Of a DNA stretch of 64,000 nucleotides, positions 19,228-31,739 are shown piece by piece. This DNA comes from Spongilla lacustris. Taxonomy: Eukaryota > Porifera > Demospongiae > Spongillida > Spongillidae. Each line of letters begins with the position of its first letter. Position 1 is the stretch's first letter. A program made the position numbers and the translations under genes. The notes beneath the pieces are model-generated. The model was not told where the DNA came from and did no database searches. It saw only the letters and a list, made by a program, of their open reading frames with translations. The stretch covers positions 6,330,613-6,394,612 of the forward strand of contig OX442437.1 of the NCBI GenBank assembly GCA_949361645.1, written 5' to 3'.

Positions 19228-21972
19228 ATGTCGACAGTACTCTACATCAAGACGAACCCTCGCGATATCACCAAGACAGAAGTGACCGTAGAAAGCGTTA
19301 CTGTAACAGAGCTAAGCGTGACAGCACTGCTACAAGCCGTCCAAGCCAAGCTAGGCATTCCAATCGACGCACAATGTACAAAGCGCGGCTTCTGTTTGTT
19401 AGTTCGTGTTAATATAAACTGCTTTCTTTCAACTCCTTGTTTCCAGGCTTAGTATTCGGAGGGCGCGTGCTTAGACCAGGCAAAAACCTTGGCCACTACA
19501 AAGTTACGGAAAAATCCACTCTCTATTTGCTACCCAAGCTCTCACCACCAGGTTACGCGTCTACCTTCATGAATAGAGCGCCATGCATGAGCTAACTATT
19601 TATGCTTCAGAACTTGGAGAGACTGCGCTAGTCCCATCGGTACTGCCCTCGAATATCATCACACAAGCTCAAAACATGGTTAGCGCACTGGAGTGAATGT
19701 TACACCACACTTTGAGACTCTTATCTTCAGCTGATCCAGCTCCTCCGAGATCCACAGTTCATGCGGTCTATACTTCAAAGGACTCCGGCGCTTGCCACTG
19801 ACCCAGTTTTTCGTCGTAAGCTACAGCCACCTGTCTATCCATATCCACTCACACCTACACCTATTCCAGAACTTCTTGAAAACCCCAACTCTGCACTGTC
19901 AGATCCTGACATTGTCAACAGGCTAGAATATACCCATTAACCCCGTTTCCATGGTTACACTTAATCTCCCCTCCCACTTCTTGGTGGATAATTGCAGGTA
20001 CCTGGAGGAACACCCAGATGTGGTTTCAGTGCTAGTCGGCATGAGAGGCACACCACCACATGAGGAGGGGGAGAACATGGAGGCAGAGCCTCCCCCCTAT
20101 GCCAATGCCCAGGAGCAGATGTTTGAGCACTCCCAGGCCCTGCTGGCACACCAGAACAGTCTGCATGAGCCAGGTGCTGCTGTGGGCGGGTCCAACAGTG
20201 GCCACCACCAACAGGCTGCTGCGGAACCACACCCAGGTGTGACCCACAATGACCTGGTCACAGCCCTTGCTGGTGTGATGGGAACGAGAGGAGGTGCCAG
20301 TCAGGGCGGCCCAGCGTCCACCACCAGGCAAGGGGGTGGGGGGTATCACTTAGTCGGGAGCAAGTGGGAGGGGCAAGGTGTACTGTGATGGGCCACCCCA
20401 TTACATATCTCTCCTCTCCTCCGCATCCCTATAGCGTGGAGCCAGTTCAGGCAACCACTGCACTAGGAGATGTGCAACGCAGTCAACAAGTTGGAACACT
20501 TGCCGTTCAAGCGGGAACCATCCTCACCCCTCAGGCCCCTCGTACCCTGCAGCCCCCTCAAGCGGGGACCATCCTCACCCCTCAGGCCCCTCGTACCCTG
20601 CAGCCCCCTCAAGCGGGGACCATCCTCACCCCTCAGGCCCCTCGTACCCTGCAGCCCCCTCAAGCGGGGACCATCCTCACCCCTCAGGCCCCTCGTACCC
20701 TGCAGCCCCCTCAAGCAGGGACCATCCTCACCCCTCAGGCCCCTCGTACCCCCCAGCCCCCCCAGATTCCACAGACCATAACTACTCGGTACCTCCAGAG
20801 GGCCCTTGCCACTACTATAAACACAACACCCTCCTCCTCACCTCAGATAGACACCCTACAGAGAGCTCTGCTAAACACCACATCAGTACAATCTCCTCAG
20901 AATGTGGGCATTCCTTCACCACAGCAGCAGGTAAAGTGAACCTGTTGTGCTACCACTCCTCTTCCCTATCACCTATCTCTCCCTCCTCATAGCAGGACAG
21001 ACGACCAACTGTTGTACCATCATCAGAACGGTACAGGATACAGGTGAAGCTCATTAGATGGGTGCGGGGCGTACAGGGTAGGAGGGGTGGAGCATACCAG
21101 GTTAGAAATATATGGGACAGTATCCTGCAAGCCCACCCTTGTTGGGTTATAATTTTATCACTATAAAAACTGTACCTCATATCTTGTCAACCATACAATA
21201 CAACTTTCCAACGCTTGTTCCCTCATCATTTCTGTCTGTATAAGATTTTGGTGCTGTACATATTGCCTTGCATACAAATTCTGATAACCCGCCAGGTTAG
21301 AATTCCACATATCTCCAAATAGGAGTGTCAGAAGTGCTTCTGGTTGGGTATACAGAGGAGCCTATTGATTTGCTGATTTAAAATATAATCCATTACAGGG
21401 ATATAGCTGTACACTTGATTCTGAAACTGCATCCCACTACTTAAGTATGAGTATCACTGGCGTGAATTGAGTGGGAAAATGTGCACATACTGTATCTCCA
21501 TAACGGATTAACACAGAAATCAATGTACACAACAAATCTATAGCTACATGGCTCCTCTATGTACATACCAAATTTGACTTGTGGATTTCTAACCCAGTGG
21601 GTTGAAAAAAAAAAACTTCGTATTCACAGCAGCAAAAAATAAGTGGATCTCCTAAATCAATTTCCACAGAGAGAAATAATGATGTATGGTTGCAAAGCAC
21701 AACGTTTATACAAGGGTGATTTTGCTGGGTGCTGTCCCATATATGAGGAGGGGTGCTCCATATGTTGAGGGGGGGGGGGGGGGGGGGGGGGGGGGGTTCA
21801 CTGCCACTGCAGTACATTGCTTAACGTGGCCTACATTGGTCCGTCTCTCCAGCTCAATCGGCTCCACAGCATGGGGCTCACAGATGATGTAGCATCTCTG
21901 CACATCCTGGAGGCTATGAATGGTGACATTGATGCCACAGTGGAGATGCTCCTAGGGGGATCAGGCCACTGA
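19228..21972 (+). CDS. UBL7: Ubiquitin-like protein 7 (UBL + UBA domains)
   Basis: Eight exons, 19228-19375, 19447-19551, 19611-19678, 19731-19921, 19998-20342, 20435-20930, 20993-21043 and 21853-21972, close in phase to give 507 residues (human UBL7 380). The N-terminal ubiquitin-like fold is divergent (LVFGGRVLRPGKNLGHYKV). The middle resembles the UBL7 region (QLLRDPQFMRSILQRTPALA, RYLEEHPDVVSVLVGM) and THNDLVTALAGVM. The end is a UBA domain, LNRLHSMGLTDDVASLHILE then GDIDATVEMLLGG, which binds ubiquitin. The extra length comes mainly from five 17-residue repeats (AGTILTPQAPRTLQPPQ). Intron 4 needs a GC donor (CAACAG|GCTAGA at 19922); reading through it meets a stop at 19938. The UBL-UBA layout could suggest ubiquilin, but STI1 repeats are absent and the UBA matches UBL7 better. 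Confidence 0.85.
20505..20765 (+). repeat. 51-bp coding minisatellite in UBL7
   Basis: Five near-identical 51-bp copies, in frame, encoding 17-residue Pro/Gln-rich units. Copies 2-4 are virtually identical at DNA level, implying recent expansion or homogenisation. Confidence 0.95.
21768..21797. repeat. Poly-G run in UBL7 intron
   Basis: About 28 consecutive G in the last UBL7 intron, about 55 bp before the final acceptor. Confidence 0.85.
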
Positions 21973-22256
21973 ATAGTAGTGTCACATGCACCTCACTGGA
22001 CCCCTCTTAGTCCTGCTATGTCTGTGTTATGTGTGATATATGGCCTGTATATGTAACTGATGGTTTATCTGAGAGTATGCAAAACAGCTGCTCAGTTCTT
22101 TGTAATGGTGCTACATCAAGGACATGCTATCCCATATTTATTGAGATATCCTGTCAGAATATCCTTGTATTCAGGGTCAACATTGCTGTACTCCAGCAGA
22201 TACCTGTGTGTAGTAGGCAAGTGGGTGTGGTTAGTATCCACACCACACCCACCACC
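21973..22256. other. Intergenic between convergent UBL7 and HAP2-like gene
   Basis: 284 bp between stop codons of tail-to-tail genes. No coding sequence or structured element recognised. Confidence 0.55.
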
Positions 22257-25200
22257 TTACATCCCACTCGAAGCCTCCACCCAGAGATCACAGCTCTTCT
22301 TTGTGTCATCAATGTAGACCTTGCTGATGTGTCCAAATACAACTTGGAGCTCTTTGTCCTGCAATTGTGGCCAAAGGTACAATCGCCAGTCTGCTCTGGG
22401 TCTACTGCAGGAAGTACTCACCTTGTATTTAAGCGTTCCTGCTATCCGGAGTCTCCTTAGAGATGCTGCGTCAAAAGAAGCCGTTGCTCTGAAGTCATAA
22501 AGACGATAGAAAGGTCCCTGTTGGTCTGAAGACAGGAAGATTTCTGGGTTTTCCCATCGTCTTTTCTCATCCCGTCTTGCTGTAAGGGACAAGCATGACA
22601 AGTGAGGCCACATGTCCACCATGTACCTTCTTCCAGCCTTCTTTCAAGATATCTTAATGTGCCTGAGAATGAGCTCAAATCACATGACCAATACAAAATA
22701 TATTATTTATGCAGTACAGTAACCTACACACCTGCTGAAGGTATGCTGTTGCGTAGTATGTACTGCATGGAAATAAAACAACGCATGAGGTGGAGGGGGA
22801 GGAGTCTGCACCCCACCCACCATTATTCCTTGGCCAGTGCCAATGAAAGCAATCATGATGATGCTGCAGAGGACCAGGGTCGCCATGGCTACAAGCACCT
22901 CCTCCCGTTGGTCTCCGTATAACGCACTGAGGAACCAGTACCTTCCTGAAGTCTGAGATGCCTTCTTGATCGCTGGTAATTAATTGCATATATTAAATAT
23001 GTATTAATGATTAAATAATAGAATCCCTCTCCATGAACATCCCTGAAATGCAGGCATCTACATGTAGTACTGTATGCCAGACATGTTTTGGATTCCCCAC
23101 AAATTTCATTGATCCTCTCAAATGCAGACACTCAATAATCAGTACGTCCTGATGGTGTCTGCATTAGAGGGGTGCAACTGGATGCCTTTTAGATGTAAAA
23201 AAAACTACTTAGAAATCAGTTGATAAGCCATGCAGGCATGAAGGCACAGAGGCCCCAGACCTAACCTTCCACATCTCCTGCTGTCAGAGGGATGAACATC
23301 TCCAGGGACTTCACAATGTGCTTGCATGGAAAAGGCTTTGACCGGACCCACACCTCAACACGACAGCCTGAGGGCTTGGGGTGTTTGGTGCTTTGATCCC
23401 AAGTCCACTCCCTTGTATTTGTATGGGTGCGGGTGTGTGGGTGTGAGGGTATGTGCGTGTGAGGGAGTGAGAAGATCAACTTGCATGGGTAAATGTTCTG
23501 GAAGACACCAACTCTGAAATACCTTCCTCCAAAATAGAACAGTCTCCTTGGAAGCAGGAAATTACTACTAAACGTAATATTGTTTGGACGCTTGTGATCA
23601 GGTGATCTCCTTGACAACAGTGCCTCATGGAAGAGTTGGTCTTCGTGCAGTACAATGACATCATGGTGTCCACAGCTTACCCTCTCTTCATAGAGACTTG
23701 AAAGCTGGAGAACATAATTAAAGCATGTGTACAGTGTGTATGTTGCAGGTGAATGTAGTATTTGCGCATTTGCAGTGTATATGAATGTGTGAGGGATGGC
23801 ATGTGTGTGTGGCTACGCAGCAAACGCACAGTCATCTCCACATCCTGTGATATGCGCAGCACCAGTGTGATAGCCCTGATCAGAGTCAGGCCCCTCCCCC
23901 CGGGGGATGTGAAGTACTGCCTCAGTGGCGCCTGTGAGGATTCCCTCTGTTCAGGTGGCAGGACATAGTAGAGGGCCTCTACATTGGGGGGCGTGGTCCC
24001 TGGGAACCAGGAGGGAGGAACGCACCATGTGAAAAGAAGGCATAGGCTAGGGGGTACCTGCAAGGGAGTATGGGGGGCTAGGGGGTATTAGAGGTAGGGA
24101 GGCTAGGGGGTATTAGAGGTACCTGCAAGGGAGCATGGGTCCTCAAATGCACCACCAAATGTCCTTAATTTCTTGGTACAAAAGGGTGCTGGCGCTTGAT
24201 TGGAAAATAATGAGATGGCTTCCATGGTAATACTCAAATGGCAGGTGTGTACTGCAATGAAGTTGCCAGTCTTGATGGCATTTAAATGGAAACTGACAGT
24301 GGTTGTTGAATGCTGCGGACAGGGGAGAGCATTGAGAGGGTACAAGTAAAGGGGAGGGGCTTGTGTACCCTCTACACCAACCACACCCTCACACATACTG
24401 GTGGTACCCAGACCATCTGTTTCCCTGACGACGGGGTCACTATCAGTTGGCTAGTGCACTTTGCCTCAAACACAATAGAACCGCCTCCCTGGGCATATGG
24501 AAGAGGGTGGGCGTGGCAGCTAGTTGAAGCAGCAAGGGGTGTGGCATACCTCTCCTCCATTGATAACAGAAGCAGAGAGAATGGCTTCTGTTTCATGTGA
24601 TGTGTTGTGAAGCAGAGGTTGCAGCTTCCAGATACCACTGCAGGAGTCCTCTTCTGCCAACGTTCTTACCTCTGAGGTCACAGACTGCCATGGCTTGAAT
24701 GATAAAGAGGGTTCCTATGTAATTGGAAGGGAGGAGGGAACAGGATGTGATGTCATTTCCTCTCTGTGCATTACGTACAAGGACTTTCACTCCTGGCACA
24801 GAAATGTGGCCAATGGAAGCTTGCCTAGGGGAGTAGGACAGGACCATAGTGCCATCCTCCTTCCTAGGATTGGCTAGCTTCAGCACAGCTCGGGGGACCA
24901 TGGAAGACCTCTGCCCTCCACTGGGAGAGGGGTGTGCTCCATTTAGATGGCTCCTTTGCTCGGAGGAGAGCTGGGACCATTGGTGGGTGAGGATTGGTCC
25001 AGCTAGCTCAGCAAGCCCAAATGGAGGAACAACAGGGAACCTCTTGGGAGAGTGGAAGGGCTCTCCAATACAATCTCCTGATGTGGTGGGGATTGGGGGG
25101 GGGGGGGGGGGGGGGGGGGGGTAGGAGAGAAAGAGGGAAGAGAAGGGATAGAAGTAACAAAATAGAAGATGGGACATCATTGAACTGACCAAAGCTGCTT

Positions 25201-28037
25201 TCACAGAAGTGTAATGAGGAGCTGAAGTTCTTTGGGTATCTGTATAGCCCCAGACTACCACAGCCCTGCTGCCTGTGTGCCACGTCTATGGGAACGTATA
25301 TGGCATCTTCCAGATCATGGTAGATGATGGGGTCAGCTGTGCCCTGCCCCCCTGGAGAGCCCCATGGTCCCAAGGGGGGGACCAAGACACCAAACCTCCT
25401 CACTGCCTCCTTCAATGTGCTTGGTATCCTGCAAAGTGAAGGAGGCAGTTAGACCAGGTTCATGGTAACATATATAGCTACCCACCTGTCTGAAGTTGTA
25501 AGGTAGGTGCTGTGTGCCCGTCCTGGGTGTCACATGGGTGTAGCATGTGTGTCACATGGGTTAGCATGGGTGTCACATGGGTATAGCATGTGTGTCACAT
25601 GGGTGTAGCATGTGTGTCACATGGGTGTAGCATGTGTGTCACATGGGTTAGCATGGTGTCACATGGGTATAGCATGTGTGTCACATGGGTGTAGCATGTG
25701 TGTCACATGGGTGTAGCATGTGTGTCACATGGGTGTAGCATGTGTGTCACATGGGTGTAGCATGTGTGTCACATGGGTGTAGCATGTGTGTCACATGGGT
25801 GTAGCATGTGTGTCACATGGGTGTAGCATGTGTGTCACATGGGTGCAGCATGTGTGTCACATGGGTGTAGCATGTGTGTCACATGTGTTAGAAGTGCTCT
25901 CTCGGTATCGTGTGTGACAATTGACATGCATGTTGGTTTGAACATCATTGCAATTGGTGTGAATCTGTTCAGGAGGGAACTTGGTAACACTGTGAAGGAA
26001 ACACTTACCTCCAATGGTTACTGCTACGTTTAGTGTGTGTGAAGTGGACCACTGGCTGTCCTCCATTGGGGTGAGGAGATTGTAGAATGTTCCCAGCTCA
26101 GCACAGTGGTATACCAACCCCCCACGCCCTAGGCTGCGTCTTGAATTGGATGGGCACAGGCGACACTCGGTGTAGTCCCTTCTTGTGGGGAAGGCAGCCT
26201 GATGCCCTTCAAAGTAGTGTGGAGAGAAGGCAGAGGCAGCTCTGCTAAGCATCAGCTGCCTCCTCCAATCAATGTCTTCCATGTGTTTCTAAAGGTATGC
26301 AAATTGGAAGGGACCAAAGTGAGTGATAAACTCCCTCCCACATCACTGGTCCCCCACATTGTTCCCCACCCCCAGCACTGGTCCCCCTCCCCAGCACTGG
26401 TCCCCACCCCCAGCGCCCCTGGCACAGGCTCACCAAGAGAACATAGTCAGTCTGGTTCAAGGCATTGGGGGCATGGTCTTCCTTTGAGTCAAGAGTGATG
26501 TACTCTGCTATCTTCAGCTGCAAGGTGGGGTCATAGAACTCTACACAGGATGACCTCACATTGGCCCCTCCCCCCTCGATGCTTTCCCCACGGATCAGCC
26601 TGTAACTTGGGAAGTGTTTGTCTGGTTTGTAGAACGTGGGCTGGTGGGTCAGAGGAACCATCTTGGGGCTGGCATGGTGGAAGACTCTTTCCCTCAGATT
26701 GTATAGAAGTTCCCTCTTCACCGGTATGCGGATCTGACCATCTGCAGTATGATCATGTGATCATGTGTACACATATACATGCACAAGTGCATGTATTATT
26801 GTCTGTATGTATGTATGTATGTATGTATGCATGTATGTATGCATGTATGCATGTATGTATGTATGCATGTATGTATGCATGTATGTATGTATGCATGTAT
26901 GTATGTGTGTGTGACTGTATGTATGTATGCATGTATGTATGTATGTATGTGTGTATGTGTGCCTCCTACACATACAGCCTCTCTCCATATTTATTTCCCC
27001 AGCAGGCAGGGCCACTGTCACTCGCTTTCCTTCAAACAAGACATCCACTGCTGCTGGCAAAATCATGCTTGCGTTGCCCCACCCCTCTGCCACAACCGAT
27101 AGTTGTGCCTTACCAAAAAAAAAGAAAAAAAAAAGAAAATCGGCGGGCGGGGGGCAGGGAATAGAAAGACAAAGAGCATTTTACTTTCGATTTCGGTAAT
27201 AATGAGCTATCACTCACAGCGAGGAAGTCTTGACTCCGTTCCAGGTAGTGACCTTTGGTGTCGAGCGTGATGAGGAGGCTGTTAGCTATGCTAACATCCC
27301 CCTCATTCATTGGCCGACGTTCTACCTTCCTTGGAGATACAGGGTCTTGACAGTAGGACCGCGGGAGAGGCGCGGGTACTCTTCCTTTCACCTCTTCCTC
27401 AACCAGAAAGTATTCTCCGAAAACGGACAAAGGAACGAACGCATGATAGGGAAATACAAACTCTTCCATGGAGCTGTAATACCATCCACCATCCACGACG
27501 AGGAATACAGAGCTGTTGTTTGAAATTTTTACACATGGTGTATGAGTGGCACAGGGTATTACATAATTACACTCACCGCATGCTTCTCCGCAGTGCAGTA
27601 AGGTTCCCGCTCGCACTTTTAAAATCGAACAGGACCGACAAGACTTTTCCATGCGAGTCAGCGAATGAAAGGTCGTGCGGGTGTAGCCTCATGTCATAGT
27701 TTAGAGGGTTTGGAACGAGAAACACGGCGTGGCGACCAGACGAATCAATGCTTTTCGCCAACTTTCTAACGTTCGGCAACCACCATCGATCTTGGAAGTC
27801 TAAAATATTTCTAACTGGTCGCACAAATTCGATCAGAAACTCACAAATCCCCGTTTGTGCGCATGCGAGCAGTGAATTGGGAGGCGGGGTAACTCGAGCT
27901 ACTTCATTGCAAGCGAAAAATGATTTCCCTACTCTTGGCGCATAAGCTGGACTACCAGGCCTCACTGTGTTCCACCGCTTTGAAAAAGATGATTCTGATG
28001 TTGCGATAAACAGCAGTAGAATTGTCGCAGTTTTCAT
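22257..28037 (-). CDS. HAP2: HAP2/GCS1-like gamete fusogen, type I membrane protein
   Basis: Sixteen exons close in phase to give 1194 residues: 27577-28037, 27218-27512, 26976-27108, 26434-26741, 26009-26288, 25486-25522, 25190-25428, 24670-25077, 24550-24637, 24399-24519, 24123-24312, 23830-23999, 23266-23704, 22817-22972, 22422-22579, 22257-22358. The start MKTATILLLFIATSESS is a signal peptide. The diagnostic part is DVAHRQQGCGSLGLYRYP followed by C, then SSFGDCIGEP. It has the Cys-x6-Cys and FG-x-C pattern of the HAP2-GCS1 domain (plant CNKIG...CSSPLGSCLGNQ). Upstream CRLCP and HCAELGTFYNLL correspond to the conserved CCPCG and C-RF-GDWF parts. A domain III-like stretch follows (VFEAKC, TTTVSFHLN, AVHTCHLSI). 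A membrane helix (EVLVAMATLVLCSIIMIAFI) is near residue 1075, with an Arg-rich start to the tail. HAP2 drives gamete membrane fusion. About 300 extra N-terminal residues and an additional stalk before the helix are unusual. Confidence 0.7.
25098..25123. repeat. Poly-G run in HAP2-like gene intron
   Basis: About 24 G in the short intron between the exons at 25190-25428 and 24670-25077, near the acceptor polypyrimidine position on the minus strand. Confidence 0.85.
25525..25890. repeat. 22-bp minisatellite in HAP2-like gene intron
   Basis: About 16 copies of GTGTAGCATGTGTGTCACAT plus GG, with a few shortened units. It fills most of the intron between the exons at 26009-26288 and 25486-25522. 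Confidence 0.94.
26805..26962. repeat. (TGTA/TGCA) tetranucleotide repeat
   Basis: About 160 bp of ATGT/ATGC tetranucleotides in the intron between the exons at 26976-27108 and 26434-26741. Met/Cys/Val-rich frames across it are artefacts. Confidence 0.93.
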
Positions 28038-28130
28038 TATGCTTTCATTGCCGCGCAGCTGCTGGAACTATGCGCATGCGCAACATTTTACATCATGCCA
28101 CGCCTTCTTCGTCGATAACCCACGTGCGAT
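28038..28130. promoter_or_regulatory. Compact bidirectional promoter HAP2-like gene / NOL6
   Basis: Only 93 bp lie between the two divergent ATG codons. TGCGCATGCGCA at 28071-28082 is a perfect match to the palindromic NRF1 site (YGCGCAYGCGCR), typical of housekeeping bidirectional promoters in animals. A CACGTG E-box lies at 28120-28125. There is no TATA box. Motif presence is seen; function is inferred. Confidence 0.7.
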
Positions 28131-31100
28131 ATGAAACGACAAAAGAGAAAAGATTCGTCTAAGACCCGACACAAGGCGAAGGTTACTACACTTTTTTTTG
28201 TCTGCGGATGTTATTGACGTTGGTTGTGTGTGTGTGCAGGTGTTGAAGCTAAGTGAGAGCGAGAAGCCGGACAGTGCGTACAACTCCTCCATTGACAGTG
28301 AAGACGACGAACAGGTGGACGAACTGGGCGGTGCGGAAGACGTGGCATCGCCTCAAAAGGACGATGTGGCGGTTCCCGCAGCTACCGGTGCTGGTAAAGC
28401 GAAGATCGTAGGTTTGTACAAACCGCCCACGCACGAGGAGTTGCAGACGCTGAAGGAAACAGAAAACCTATTCCAGTCCAACCTGATGAGGATGCAGGTG
28501 CGAACCCTGTAAGGCATAGCTGAAGGGTTTGCAGTGAGTGTTCTGCGCCTTAGATCACCGAGCTGCTCGCCGAAGTAAAGCCGAAGAAGTCCGCGGCGGT
28601 GGACGAGTTTCTTCACCGGCTGCGTGATGTTCTGACATCACTGCCTCCGTCGGAGCCGGTCGATGTAAGGACTTTTGTGAGGAGGGGGGCGGGGTTCTAA
28701 AGACTATCCTCCTCCCCAGCTCTGCGAGGCGTTAACACAAGTCACAAAGACGATACGTTATCCACTGCGGCTAAGCCTAGGCAACACCAAAGGAAAGTTC
28801 AAGTTCCTACCTCCTTCAGCCATTAAGATAACAGGGAGTTACCTGCTGCAGACACTGGTTAAACCTGATCTGAATGTAGATGTGGTTATGGTTATACCAG
28901 AGGTATGTCACAATTTGTGAGTGAGGGAGTGTGTGAGTATCTGTGTGGTGGTGTGCGGGTGTTCATGCATGTGTATGTGTGAGACCCATACTGCCATACT
29001 GATCTCTGCCATCATGCAGGAATGCCTACAAGTAAAGGACCTTTTGAACTGTCGATACTTACACAAGCGTGCACTGTACCTCTGCCATGTGGCTGCCTAT
29101 CTTAAGAAGAAGAAAGGCACCCTTGGCCTGAGCGCTGTCACTTTTTCAACATCATGGGGAGATCCCCTCCGGCCAATCCTTGTGTTGAAATTGAAAGGTG
29201 TGTGTGTCCAAAAAAAAAAAAAAAGAAGTTTTATTCTCGTGGAACGTGTGTTGATCGCAGAAGTGTTGTTTGTATTTTTGTATACACTGTCAAAGAAGTG
29301 CATTACATCTCCTGTCACATGATCACATACATTAGCATCTCCTGTCACATGATCACATACATTAACATCTCCTGTCACATGATCACATACATTAACATCT
29401 CCTGTCACATGATTACATACATTAGCTGGTGTCCTCCATGTTGCAGGAAAGGGATTGGCCAAGTACTCTGTGTGGCTGCACACATCCATGCCGGAGCGCT
29501 ACTTCAAGGCTTCCAGACTGGCACCAGACAAGGGCAACATCAGGAGAGGTTACCTCACTGGGGCAGCCCCTGAGGCCGAGGGGGCAGATGGGGAAGGTAG
29601 CAGAAGGATGGTTGTGGCCACTGTCTGCTTAAGAGTGTTCTATCCCAGTAGACGTTCATGGTGCCGCCTCCCACCCCACCCCTCACTACAACACTGCCCT
29701 ACTCTGTGAGATGGGGTCAATGGAACACCATCTTCGCACCATATATACAGCTGCTGAGGGCTTTCCTGGTATGACTGATGCAGTGGTTTTGTGCAAAGTC
29801 TGGGCTAGGCAGAGAGGACTGGACAAAGTAATGGGGGAGGGGGGAGGAGCTTGCAGTGTTACCACACTTTTGTTCTCCTCAAGGGGCGTGGTGGGTTCTC
29901 TGGCTTCCACTTTGCTATGTTGCTGACCCATCTCCTGGAGCTGAAGCAGATCAACAAACTGATGAGCAGCTACCAGATAGTCAGAGTTGTTTTCCAGTAT
30001 CTAGGTTTGTTTGTTTGTGTGTGTGTGTGTGTGTGGGTGGGTGGGTGGGTGGGTGGGTGTTTGACAGGACTGTTGCCTTGGTGATTGATGACCACTGTCA
30101 GTGAGTAACCTCTTTTCCTTATTGCCTCTTATATATATATATGTAGCTGATTGGCCAGGATCAGGTATTGCTATGGAAAGATCTGATCCAACTGCGGTGC
30201 GTGTCCCTTGAACATGTTCCTCCCCTCCCATCCTCTCCTCCCCCTTCCATTTCCCCTCCCATATCTCTTTCCCTTGTTCTCCGCATCCTCACTGCTATTT
30301 TAACCCCTTTGTTTACAGGGATTTACCTCTCACACCCCCTACCCACCCTCTGGTTTGGGTGCAGAGAGACTTCTATTTTTGCCCACCCCTATATTTATAT
30401 ATATTCCGAAACCCACCCCCTGTTGCAAACTTGGTGTTATATACCTCGTTTATATATTATTTTAACCCCTTCATATTTAGCCTTCTGTGGATCTTTTCAA
30501 GTCTTGTTTTGATGTCATATTTATTGACTCATCTGGCTTTCTGAATATTTGCTCGTTCATGTCTGCTGACCAACTGGCGTTTCTAAAGCATGAAGCCGCA
30601 CAAAGTTTGCGTTGCCTAGACGATCCAGCTGTGAATGGATTTGAGGCATTCTTCATGAAAAGGGTGCCATTTGTACAGCAGTTTGATGTTTTGTGCCAGT
30701 AAGCATGTGTGTCTGTGCAGCTTGTATATTACTTGCAATCACACCGTAGCATTGATGCACATGCATTGGCTGCAGTGTGCGTTGCTGATGACCAGCCAGT
30801 GAGCCTTGATGCAACCTTGTGGCCCCTCCTCTATGCACTGAGGGCTGTGATGCCTGTGATTAAACGTGGTCTGGGGAAAAGAGTCACCTTGGTTACCACA
30901 AAGCTGTTCCCTGATAGGGAGGTAAAAAGTAGAGTTTTTGGGTTGATTTGTATTGGAATGATGCGTCCATTTATAGTGGCCAGTGTCTGAGGAGTCACCT
31001 GACTTTTTGAGTGGTCATGTGACATTGGGAATGCTATTGGACGCAGAGCATGCGTGCAGTCTTATTGATATGGGTCCCTCGGCTGATAGCAGTGAGGTTG

Positions 31101-31665
31101 GTTGTTGTGCTATGTAATGTAAGGTGATGCTGCTACGTAGCGAACTATCCATACTGCCCGGCTGTTGGTAACTCATTGCGTGTAGTTTGTATGTGTTTCC
31201 ATGGTGTGTGTTTGTGCAAGAGGGTGCATTGTGTGTGTGTGGGGGGGGGGGGGGGGGGGGCACTTTTTGCGTGCTGATAATGCGACTGTACTTGTAGATA
31301 TATCTAACTATGTGATGTTCATGCATCACATGGCCCAATCTCCTACTGCTAGGCATCTGAGTTTAGGATGTTTTGGGGGGACAAATCTGAACTGCGAAGG
31401 TTTCAAGATGCTTCCATCAATGAGGCTGTGGTTTGGAATGGCAGGACCACTGCTGAGAGGAGAACGATCTGTCACCAGGTGATTCAGCACCTGCTGCATA
31501 GGTGTGTGCCCTCCTCCCCATGCTGCTCTGATGCATGTCCTCCTCCCCAGACATGCTCAGATAGAGCCTTCTGCAATTGTATACAGCATCAACGTCATTG
31601 ACCAGCTACTGTCACATCCCGCCTACCAAGGGTTCCTTGGGCCAGCTCTGGAGTCAAGGTGTGTG

Positions 31666-31739
<74 letters not shown>

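Noticed and set aside
22257..28037. Viral class II fusion protein insertion
   Set aside because: The gene has many introns, a cellular promoter shared with NOL6 and the HAP2 cysteine pattern; nothing viral flanks it.
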